Shown here in pieces: positions 15,675 to 21,839 of a stretch of DNA of 22,289 bases. The DNA comes from Planctomycetota bacterium. GTDB lineage: Bacteria; Planctomycetota; MHYJ01; JACQXL01. The stretch lies in assembly GCA_030018555.1 (NCBI GenBank), contig JASEHY010000003.1, positions 1 to 22,289 of the forward strand. The letters run 5' to 3'. Position 1 is the first letter of the stretch, and the number at the start of each line of letters is the position of its first letter. The translations under genes were made by a program, and so were the position numbers. The notes beneath the pieces were generated by a model. The model was given only the letters and a program-made list of their open reading frames with translations. It made no database searches and was not told the origin of the DNA.

Positions 15675-15989
15675 CGTCATCTCCTTTAGTGTCGGATAAA
15701 TCCGACCTCTACAATAATATAACTTCTATTATCTAATAACTTAAATGTTATTATTACTACTCTTATAAAGGATAAAAGTGTATAGAAATTGTTGGCTTTT
15801 ATTCTATCGTTATATAGGACAAAGGGTTAAGATATAGTTCTTAATCAAATAGAGGTCTATAAGTTGTTCCAATCTTTGTAAATAACCTGTTCATAAAAAG
15901 ACAGGAATAATCCTTTCAGATATTTTTATCAGTTTAGCACTAATTAGACCATAAATAACAACATCTTTTCTACAAGAATACAACAAAAA
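15675..15989. other. AT-rich interval between dnaA and dnaN (possible origin region)
   Basis: About 315 bases carry no reading frame and are far more AT-rich than the neighbours. A perfect hairpin GTCGGAT-aa-ATCCGAC (15691-15706) sits just before the dnaN ribosome site, and AATAAC-ttaaat-GTTATT lies at 15735-15752. I found no exact DnaA box; the best partial match is TTATGAACA, near 15890 on the minus strand. The dnaA-dnaN gap is a classical origin location, so this is a candidate only. Confidence 0.35.
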
Positions 15990-17435
15990 TCAACCAGATT
16001 TTTTCTTTATATCGGCTGTTAACATTTTAAGTGTTTCCTTGAATTGGGCATCCTTTTGAGACCTTTTGCGTATTTTTTCTATAGAATGCAAAACAGTAGA
16101 GTGCTCTCTGCCACCAAGGGCAGAACCGATTTCCTCAAGAGATAGGTCAGGTTTAAGTTGTCTTGCCAGATAACATCCAATCTGGCGGGCAAGAGATACA
16201 GACTTGGAGCGGGACTTAGACTGCAATTCCGTAGAGGAGAAGTTAAAATAATTAGCCACCATATCTATGATTGTAATAATATTTATATTAGGCGAAACCG
16301 AACCAATAATGTCTTTTAACGCCTCATGAGCCAGAGCAAGAGAAGGATTCTGATTAGAACTACGAGCCAAGCCGATTAGCCGAATTAATGTTCCCTCCAA
16401 ATCCCTGATATTAGTAGACACCGATTCTGCAATAACTTTAATGATGTCGTCTTCTATGTTTATTTTGTATGCGTCAATCTTTTTCCTTAAGATTGCCATC
16501 CGTGTTTCATAATCCGGTGGCTCAAACCGGGCAACCATACCCCAGTTAAAACGGGAGACCAGCCGTTCATGTAATGTGGGTATTTCTTTGGGTGGAGAAT
16601 CACTGGATAGGACTATCTGTTTATTAACGTTATGAAGGGCATTAAAGGTATGGAAAAACTCTTCCTGACTTGCCGTTTTCCCCCCTGAGCCAAGAAAATG
16701 GATGTCATCTATAATTAAGATGTCCTTAGAGCGACACTGCTGTCGGAAAGATTCAAAGGCGTTGTTTTTTACAGCGGCAATATAATCGTTCACAAAGCCC
16801 TCACCTGAGCGGTAATAGATAGAAAGATGGGGGTGTTTGGTGATAATCTGATGACACGCCGCTTGGAGCAGATGGGTTTTGCCCAAGCCGACCCCGCCAT
16901 GAATAAACAAAGGGTTATATGCCTTTCCGGGGTTTTCAGCAACAGCCATAGCCGCAGCATGGGCGAGGCGATTACACATCCCAACTACAAATCTGTCAAA
17001 AACATAGTTTGGGTTGAGGGCGAAATCATACTTATTAGAAGAGTTCGTTCTCTCGCGGGCGTCTTTAATAACAGCCCCTTTTCCGCCCGGACTGGTGTCT
17101 GCCCGAACGGATTGTTTTGCTTCCCGTCGGCCTTTAAGGGATGATGCAGGGGCGGGAAAAAGGTCATCTGTAAATAAACGAGACTGCTCGGGTAGTGCCA
17201 CAAACTGAACGGCGTATTTCTTGCCGGTTGTTTCAGCAATAGAGGTTTCCATTAAAGACAGATAGTTTTTCTTGTACCACTCTATATAAAAGGTGTTCGG
17301 AAGAGATATAGTAATGATATCTGGGGGGACTTCTATAAAGTTTAGCCCCGCTATCCATGTTTCATACTGTTTAGGTTCTACCTGAGATTTTAAGTTGTCC
17401 AGAATCTTTTGCCCGAATTCATCATTAAATCCCAT
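15990..17435 (-). CDS. dnaA: Chromosomal replication initiator DnaA
   Basis: A full-length initiator of 481 residues that binds origin DnaA boxes and, with ATP, melts the duplex. Domain I covers about 1-85, with the helical segment VEPKQYETWIAGL. Domain II (about 90-135) is low-complexity and Ser/Arg/Gly-rich, longer than the minimum. The AAA+ domain III has NPNYVFDRFVVG, Walker A GGVGLGKT (180-187) and Walker B ILIIDDI (239-245), plus an arginine-finger region near SRFNWG. Domain IV ends with the DNA-binding signature GGREHSTVLHSI (441 onward). It is followed by dnaN. The start ATG at 17435 lies beside a repeat-filled region. No damage to catalytic or DNA-binding parts is seen. Part of domain II may derive from repeats, but this domain is variable anyway. 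Confidence 0.97.
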   Translation of the reverse strand: MGFNDEFGQKILDNLKSQVEPKQYETWIAGLNFIEVPPDIITISLPNTFYIEWYKKNYLSLMETSIAETTGKKYAVQFVALPEQSRLFTDDLFPAPASSLKGRREAKQSVRADTSPGGKGAVIKDARERTNSSNKYDFALNPNYVFDRFVVGMCNRLAHAAAMAVAENPGKAYNPLFIHGGVGLGKTHLLQAACHQIITKHPHLSIYYRSGEGFVNDYIAAVKNNAFESFRQQCRSKDILIIDDIHFLGSGGKTASQEEFFHTFNALHNVNKQIVLSSDSPPKEIPTLHERLVSRFNWGMVARFEPPDYETRMAILRKKIDAYKINIEDDIIKVIAESVSTNIRDLEGTLIRLIGLARSSNQNPSLALAHEALKDIIGSVSPNINIITIIDMVANYFNFSSTELQSKSRSKSVSLARQIGCYLARQLKPDLSLEEIGSALGGREHSTVLHSIEKIRKRSQKDAQFKETLKMLTADIKKKSG

Positions 17436-17450
17436 AAGTTTTTCTCGTTT

Positions 17451-17726
17451 GTCACCAAGACACGAAGAAGATAAACAACCCCCTTAATCACCCCGTACGG
17501 GGGGGATTTCCTCCCTTTATTCCCCCTTAACTCTACGAACCCTGCCGCCTTTGGCGCCGCCGAAGGCGAGCCTCGCCCCGACAATGGGCGGGAGCCTCGC
17601 CCTTCGGGGCGGGACGCCCGTACAGCTTGCCCGTATGGGGGCGGAACGGGTAATTTACCCGCCAAGGCGGGCGGGTGTGCGAGACAGAAGACAGGTTCGC
17701 TTCGCTCACTGCAAGAAGGATGTTTA
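17451..17726. repeat. Repeat-filled gap between divergent dnaA and uvrC
   Basis: The gap holds a CAACCCCCTTAATC / GGGGGGATT copy (17475-17508), then a GC-rich cluster: GCCTTTGGCGCCGCCGAAGGC (imperfect), GCGAGCCTCGCCC, GCCCTTCGGGGCGGGACG (about 17598-17615) and CCCGCCaaGGCGGG (about 17658-17671). Near the 3' end, GTTCGCTTCGCTCACTGC abuts uvrC. Parts match the cluster at the 5' end of GT2. In the uvrC frame there is no stop from 17475 to the uvrC start, so the repeats are readable in phase, although no good start codon lies in them. Confidence 0.75.
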
Positions 17727-18746
17727 TTGTATCATATCAAACTCTGCTATGCGCCGTGTCTGGGAAAGATAACCGCATCAGATTATCAGGAGACTATACG
17801 GTCTTTGCTGTATTTTCTTGATGGTAAGAGAGAGGAGTTGAGGGGCAAACTGGAGCGGTTAATGAACAATGCCAGTGCGAGACTCTCTTACGAGCGTGCG
17901 GCTCTTTACCGCGACCAACTTTATTGTCTGCAAAATATCTCACGAACAGGCAAATTAGGCGCTTTCTACGAAGAACCTCTATTGTCCCAGACACCAGCAG
18001 AGAAACTGAAAATGCTAAAACAGGTTCTCGGCTTACCAAATATCCCGAGCAGGATTGAAGCCGTGGATGTCTCTGATATTAAAGGCACTCAAGCAACAGG
18101 TGCTGTCGTTGTCTTTATTAATGGTGAACCCGACAAGACTCTCTATCGTCGCTTTAAGATAAAACAGGTTCCTGAAGGGATTCAGGATGATTATGCGAGT
18201 ATTGCAGAGGTAGTAAGAAGAAGATTTACTCGTCTGGTAGAAGGGGGGGAGGGAGGTGTCAGAGTAGATTTGCTTCTCATTGATGGCGGAAAGGGACATA
18301 TAAAGACAGTTTGTAATGCTTTTTCGGAAGTAGTCCTTGGTAGCCACCCTTCGGGAATATCCCTCAGGGTAAACCATCCCGTTGGTAGCCACCATCCCGT
18401 GAGGGAGAGGGAGAGGGAGAGGGACAAGAAGCAACCCTGTGCCCATACGGTCATGCCGAAAACAGATCCGCCCGTACGGGCGACCGTCCCGTCTAATAGG
18501 TCGCCTCTGGCGGACAGATCCGCCTCTGGCGGAAAGGCGATGAATATTCAATCGCCTCCTGTTATCGTAGGACTGGCAAAAGGAAAAGGCAGGAAAGAAA
18601 CAGTGTATCTACTCAAAGATAACTCCATCACACGGTTTAGAATGAGTGCTGATTTGAAACTCCTTGATTATATTCGTGATGAGGCGCATCGCTTTGCCCG
18701 GAAATATCATCACTTAAGAAGAAGCAAGGCAGTAAGGCAGGAGTGA
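17727..18746 (+). CDS. uvrC: Reduced UvrC: UVR and RNase H-like endonuclease domains only, with a repeat-coded insertion
   Basis: UvrC normally has about 600 residues and cuts on both sides of a DNA lesion in nucleotide excision repair. This frame gives 339. It begins at the mid-protein cysteine motif YHIKLCYAPCLGK, goes on with a UVR (UvrB-binding) motif LSYERAALYRDQL, then the RNase H-like 5'-incision domain with VDVSDIKGTQATG, LLIDGGKGH and RDEAHRFARKYH. These hold the expected Asp-Asp-His set. The N-terminal GIY-YIG nuclease (3' incision) and the C-terminal helix-hairpin-helix domain are missing. The only possible start is a TTG at 17727 without a Shine-Dalgarno sequence; the preceding codons CLL still read as UvrC. 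Residues about 203-273 (SHPSGISL...RERERERD...SGGKA) are coded by palindromes and a GAGGGA hexamer repeat. It could be a functional half-enzyme or a decaying gene. rsmD starts five bases after its stop. Confidence 0.8.
   Translation: MYHIKLCYAPCLGKITASDYQETIRSLLYFLDGKREELRGKLERLMNNASARLSYERAALYRDQLYCLQNISRTGKLGAFYEEPLLSQTPAEKLKMLKQVLGLPNIPSRIEAVDVSDIKGTQATGAVVVFINGEPDKTLYRRFKIKQVPEGIQDDYASIAEVVRRRFTRLVEGGEGGVRVDLLLIDGGKGHIKTVCNAFSEVVLGSHPSGISLRVNHPVGSHHPVRERERERDKKQPCAHTVMPKTDPPVRATVPSNRSPLADRSASGGKAMNIQSPPVIVGLAKGKGRKETVYLLKDNSITRFRMSADLKLLDYIRDEAHRFARKYHHLRRSKAVRQE
18337..18545. repeat. In-frame cluster of repeats inside uvrC
   Basis: The order is GGTAGCCACC direct repeats around CCCTTCGGGAATATCCCTCAGG, then GAGGGA tandem units (about 18401-18423), then ATGCCGAAAACAGATCCG with CGCCCGTACGGGCG (the family of window position 1), then two copies of CCGCCTCTGGCGGA/AGATCCG. 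The roughly 210 bases are open in the uvrC frame. The enzyme sequence resumes directly afterwards at PPVIVGLAKGKGRKETVY. Confidence 0.8.
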
Positions 18747-18750
18747 TTAT

Positions 18751-19341
18751 ATGAAAATACTCGGCGGTATTTACAGAGGCACTAATTTATATCTTCCCAA
18801 AGATGCAGACATCAGACCTGCTTTAGCAAGGATGAGAAATTCGCTCTTTAATATTCTGATGGAAAGAATTGAAGGCAGAAGAGTTCTTGACCTCTTCGCC
18901 GGTAGCGGTAGTCTTGGATTTGAGGCGCTCAGCAGAGGGGCAGAGTATTGCTTATTCATAGATAACAACAACTCCTGCATTACCGCTCTACAAAAGAGTG
19001 TCGCCAAACTACATCTGCAGGACCGCACCAGAATATTACAGATGGACTCTTTTAATATCGTTAAGCACATTATAGAAAATAAGGGAGGAAGGGGAAAAAG
19101 GTTTGACATTATCTTTATTGACCCGCCTTATGCGTATTATAATGAAGAAAACACCAAGCAGGAACTTATTTCTATAATAGATGAAATTGCACAGGAGAAC
19201 ATTATCTCTAATAATGGATTAATCTTAGTTGAGCATCGTTGTGGCGATATTAAAGGAAACGAATTCAAGCATCTTAAGGTTGTTGACAAAAGAGATTATG
19301 GCCAAACTTCATTATTGTTTCTAACAATGTCTCGGCGGTGA
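18751..19341 (+). CDS. rsmD: 16S rRNA (guanine(966)-N2)-methyltransferase RsmD
   Basis: A SAM-dependent methyltransferase of 196 residues that modifies G966 of 16S rRNA. The family opening MKILGGIYRGTNL is followed by the PALARMRNSLFNIL segment (usually TxxRvrEalFNiL). The SAM loop is DLFAGSGSLG (47-56), the acidic ribose-binding residue is D71, and the catalytic motif DPPY is at 124-127. Length is typical. GCAGGAG lies at the end of uvrC, just before the ATG, so the two genes are probably translated from one mRNA. SAM supply by metK/ahcY in the same window is a metabolic but not an operonic link. No repeat insertion is seen. Confidence 0.93.
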   Translation: MKILGGIYRGTNLYLPKDADIRPALARMRNSLFNILMERIEGRRVLDLFAGSGSLGFEALSRGAEYCLFIDNNNSCITALQKSVAKLHLQDRTRILQMDSFNIVKHIIENKGGRGKRFDIIFIDPPYAYYNEENTKQELISIIDEIAQENIISNNGLILVEHRCGDIKGNEFKHLKVVDKRDYGQTSLLFLTMSRR

Positions 19342-19356
19342 AAAGGTCTCTTTTTC

Positions 19357-19385
19357 TTGACCTGCAGGGATAATGGATTTAATAT
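19357..19385 (+). promoter_or_regulatory. Predicted sigma70-type promoter upstream of rmlA
   Basis: TTGACC (19357-19362) and TAATAT (19380-19385) are separated by exactly 17 bases, about 180 bases before the rmlA start. The -35 hexamer matches consensus at five of six positions and the -10 at four of six. The leader that follows holds two hairpins. Confidence 0.45.
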
Positions 19386-19463
19386 TTAATCCGGTTCTCG
19401 CGGTCAGGAAGGTGGCGACTCTAACAAGGGGTAACAGAAGACATCCTATAAAGAGTAAAGGAA

Positions 19464-19549
19464 TATCCCGACCCCGAAGAACTTCGGGGTCGGGATAAGA
19501 AACAGTAACGGTCTTCCGCCCCGACGAGTCGGAATCCCTAACTGTTTCT
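19464..19549. repeat. Two hairpins in the rmlA leader
   Basis: The first is TATCCCGACCCCGAAG-aa-CTTCGGGGTCGGGATA (19464-19497), with perfect 16-bp arms. It is immediately followed by AGAAACAGT (19498-19506) and its inverse ACTGTTTCT (19541-19549) around TCCGccccgacgagtCGGA. Neither has a following T-run. The first shares CCCCGAA/TTCGGGGTCGGG with the palindrome inside rmlA itself. They could attenuate or protect the transcript. Confidence 0.7.
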
Positions 19550-19564
19550 AAAAGGAGGATAAAG

Positions 19565-20347
19565 ATGAAAGGTATAATATTAGCAGGAGGGCTTGGCTCA
19601 AGACTGTATCCGCTTACAAAGGTTACTAATAAACATCTTCTGCCTGTGTATAATAAGCCGATGATATATTATCCGATTCTGACCCTGGTTGAGGCGGGTG
19701 TTAAGGATATTATGCTTGTAACCGGCGGGAATAGTGCCGGTGATTTTATGCGTCTGATAGGCAATGGCAAAGAACTCGGATTGAAACAGATAAGTTATGC
19801 CTATCAGGAAGGTGAAGGTGGTATTGCGGTGGCATTATCTCTGGCAGAACATTTCGCAGGAGGTGAGCGGATAGTTGTTGTTTTAGGGGACAATCTTATA
19901 GAAGGAACTATTAAGCCGTTTGTTGAGCGGTATCGCAGACAGAAATCAGGCGCCAAGATTATTCTCAAGAAGGTCCCAGACCCAGAGCGTTTTGGTGTCC
20001 CGGTATTTTCCGCCAGACCCCGCCCCGAAAAATATTCGGGGTCGGGGTTAGGCGGAAAGAATAACAAAATCATTCGCATTGATGAAAAGCCCAAACTTCC
20101 ACAGTCACCTTATGCGGTTATCGGAATTTATATGTATGACTCTGCGGTTTTTGAGATTATCAAAACCCTGAAGCCATCTAAACGAGGTGAGTTAGAGATA
20201 ACCGATGTTAATAATGCTTATCTTAAGAGCCGTAATTTAACTTATGAAATATTAGAAGGTTGGTGGACAGATGCAGGGACATTTGAATCCTTATCAAGGG
20301 CAAATAACCTTGTCGCAGAGAAAATTGCAACCACAGATAAACACTGA
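19565..20347 (+). CDS. rmlA: Glucose-1-phosphate thymidylyltransferase-like nucleotidyltransferase, with a palindrome-coded insertion
   Basis: A 260-residue sugar-nucleotide transferase that activates glucose-1-phosphate (probably with dTTP) for surface polysaccharide sugars. The family opening LAGGLGSRLYPLT, the KHLLPVYNKPMIYYP block, LGDN (metal site), KKVPDPERFGV, DEKPK and EGWWTDAGTFESL are all present. Without the insertion the protein would be about 240 residues, the short RmlA-like form. Residues 148-165 (FSARPRPEKYSGSGLGGK) are exactly the palindrome at 20007-20058 and sit where relatives have a short variable beta-turn. The last residues (TTDKH) and stop come from an AACCACAGATAAA repeat. 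AAAGGAGG six bases before ATG gives a very strong ribosome site. It stands alone, not in the LPS operon. Other nucleotide/sugar specificity is possible. Confidence 0.9.
   Translation: MKGIILAGGLGSRLYPLTKVTNKHLLPVYNKPMIYYPILTLVEAGVKDIMLVTGGNSAGDFMRLIGNGKELGLKQISYAYQEGEGGIAVALSLAEHFAGGERIVVVLGDNLIEGTIKPFVERYRRQKSGAKIILKKVPDPERFGVPVFSARPRPEKYSGSGLGGKNNKIIRIDEKPKLPQSPYAVIGIYMYDSAVFEIIKTLKPSKRGELEITDVNNAYLKSRNLTYEILEGWWTDAGTFESLSRANNLVAEKIATTDKH
20007..20058. repeat. In-frame 52-bp nested palindrome inside rmlA
   Basis: The arms in order are TTTCCGCC (20007-20014) with GGCGGAAA (20051-20058), ACCCCG (20017-20022) with CGGGGT (20043-20048), and CCCGAA (20024-20029) with TTCGGG (20035-20040). They fold into one long hairpin. 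It is fully in frame with rmlA. Confidence 0.85.
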
Positions 20348-20541
20348 TTATCAGCGTCTATCTATCGGTGTCCATCCCTGCCCCGTTAGAAGTGGGTGAT
20401 ACCTGCCCCGTTAGAAGTGAGTGATATGGGCTTACTCTTTTAGTAATGGTTTCTAACCCACTTCTAACGGGGTAAATTTTGTCCTTTTTAGTAAAGGTTT
20501 CTAACCCACTTCTAACGGGGTGAACGGGCATCTGTGGTTTA
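20331..20541. repeat. Composite repeat between rmlA and the DUF362 gene: four CCCCGTTAGAAGT units in inverted pairs
   Basis: Outer arms AACCACAGATAAA (about 20331-20343) and ATCTGTGGTTTA (about 20529-20540) enclose two near-identical 25-base direct repeats (20376-20400 and 20401-20425, core TGCCCCGTTAGAAGTG). Then come two near-identical 36-base repeats on the other strand (20437-20472 and 20485-20520, core CCCACTTCTAACGGGGT). The two halves can pair with each other. The rmlA stop lies in the left outer arm. The same CCCCGTTAGAAGT unit occurs inside the next gene. Confidence 0.85.
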
Positions 20542-20593
20542 TACTTTACTATACCGCCCCGAAATAATCGGGACTCACTGCGGTTCGCAAGAA

Positions 20594-21733
20594 ATGAAAG
20601 ATAACCTTGTTTATTTTACCGCCACCGAGAATAACGAGTCCCCGAAATCCGTCTGCCTTAAACTCAAATCACTATTCAAGAAAACAGGTTTCGGTAAAAT
20701 CATTAAGAAAGGCGATTTCGTAGCAATAAAAATGCACATGGGCGAGGAGAAAAAGAAGCCAACCATCTCACCTCTTTTTGTCAGAGTTATTGTTGATTTG
20801 GTAAAAGAATCCGGTGGTAGACCATTTGTAACTGATACTAATGTGCTTTATGAGAGTGTGCGTGAGAATGCGGTTGACCATCTTGGGCTGGCAGAAAAGA
20901 ATGGTTTTTCATACCAGTTACTTGGCTGTCCGGTTATCATTGCTGACGGACTGGTAGGCGAGAACCAACTTACCATTAAGACCGAAAATGGCTATGTTTC
21001 TATTGCCGGCCTGGTTAAACGGCTTGATGTGATTATAGCACTCACGCATTGCACAGGACACCTGCTCACCGGTTATGGTGGTGCAATCAAGAATATTGCA
21101 ATGGGATTATCCTCGCGCGGAGGCAAATTAGACCAGCATTCCGACGTTAAACCTGAGGTTATCACGCAGGATTGTCAGGGTTGCCGGATATGCGAAACCT
21201 ATTGCCCGGCTGATGCGATAGAAACCCGCCCCGTTAGAAGTCCGTCGTCTAAAGGCGACGGCAGTCCCGCCAAGGCGGGACTTACTTCTAACGGGGTAAA
21301 AGATAAGAAAGCATTTATTATTACTGCAAAGTGCTATGGTTGTGGCGAATGTTTTGCAGTATGCCCTCATAATGCTATTAAGGTTGACAAATGGCATTCC
21401 GCCTCTGATAGCATCCAGAAGAAAATGGCTTTATATTGCAGAGAGATACTCAGGGATAAAAGGTCATACTTTATTAACTTCGCTATGAATATTACTAAAA
21501 ATTGTGATTGTATCGGAGAAGGGGGGGGGGCGGAAAAACCACTAATTGATGATATTGGTATCCTTATGTCTCTTGACCCGGTGGCTGTTGATACCGCAAG
21601 TATTGACCTTATAAATAAAAAGGCAGGGAAGGATATTTTTAAGACCGCATGGCAGGAGATTGATTATACTATTCAGTTAATGGAAACAGAAAGATTGGGA
21701 GTCGGGACAAGGAGATATGATTTGGTACATTAG
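20594..21733 (+). CDS. DUF362 protein with two 4Fe-4S ferredoxin clusters
   Basis: A 379-residue iron-sulfur protein of the DUF362 family, whose biochemical role is not established. An N-terminal DUF362 half (GDFVAIKMHMGE, ALTHCTGHLLTGYGGAIKNIAMG) is followed by two ferredoxin motifs: CQGCRICETYCP (Cys 194, 197, 200, 204) and CYGCGECFAVCP (Cys 247, 250, 253, 257). The C-terminal family block is NCDC...DIGILMSLDPVAVDTASIDL. The spacer between the clusters contains about 25 residues coded by the palindrome at 21229-21297 (RPVRSPSSKGDGSPAKAG...). A run of ten G lies at 21521-21530. ATG 20594 is chosen because family similarity begins there; an upstream GTG (20534) would read through repeats. Electron transfer is inferred from the clusters. 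No operon partner is evident. Confidence 0.88.
   Translation: MKDNLVYFTATENNESPKSVCLKLKSLFKKTGFGKIIKKGDFVAIKMHMGEEKKKPTISPLFVRVIVDLVKESGGRPFVTDTNVLYESVRENAVDHLGLAEKNGFSYQLLGCPVIIADGLVGENQLTIKTENGYVSIAGLVKRLDVIIALTHCTGHLLTGYGGAIKNIAMGLSSRGGKLDQHSDVKPEVITQDCQGCRICETYCPADAIETRPVRSPSSKGDGSPAKAGLTSNGVKDKKAFIITAKCYGCGECFAVCPHNAIKVDKWHSASDSIQKKMALYCREILRDKRSYFINFAMNITKNCDCIGEGGGAEKPLIDDIGILMSLDPVAVDTASIDLINKKAGKDIFKTAWQEIDYTIQLMETERLGVGTRRYDLVH
21229..21297. repeat. In-frame nested palindrome inside the DUF362 gene
   Basis: Outer arms CCCCGTTAGAAGT (21229-21241) and ACTTCTAACGGGGT (21284-21297) enclose two further hairpins, CCGTCG-...-CGACGG (21242-21261) and AGTCCCGCC-aa-GGCGGGACT (21263-21282). 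The outer family is the one tandemly repeated at 20376-20520. The unit is open in frame and sits between the two ferredoxin motifs. Confidence 0.9.
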
Positions 21734-21818
21734 AGCCAGTTTTAGACAACCCCCTTTTTATTCCCCTCCCGCCAAGGCGGGATTAAGGGGGATTTAGGGG
21801 GTTGTCGTTACTGGCTCT
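21732..21818. repeat. Nested palindromic element overlapping the DUF362 stop codon
   Basis: AGAGCCAGT (21732-21740) and ACTGGCTCT (21810-21818) are exact inverse arms. Inside are GACAACCCCC / GGGGGTTGTC and the hairpin TCCCGCCaaGGCGGGA. It is a member of the CAACCCCC family with different outer ends. The DUF362 TAG overlaps its first bases. It could form a terminator-like hairpin, but no T-run follows. Confidence 0.8.
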
Positions 21819-21839
21819 TATCCTGTAAGGGACTGTAAA

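Noticed and set aside
17038..17153. Repeat insertion in DnaA domain II
   Set aside because: Domain II is naturally variable, and I see no clear palindrome there.
17551..17772. Small plus-strand gene before uvrC
   Set aside because: It is made of GC-rich palindromes and runs out of phase into uvrC, with no family resemblance.
20376..20520. CRISPR-like array
   Set aside because: There are only four units, two in each orientation, with spacers absent or similar to each other and no cas gene. It is an inverted-repeat cluster.
20534..20593. Upstream GTG start for the DUF362 gene
   Set aside because: It would translate repeat sequence, and family similarity begins at ATG 20594.
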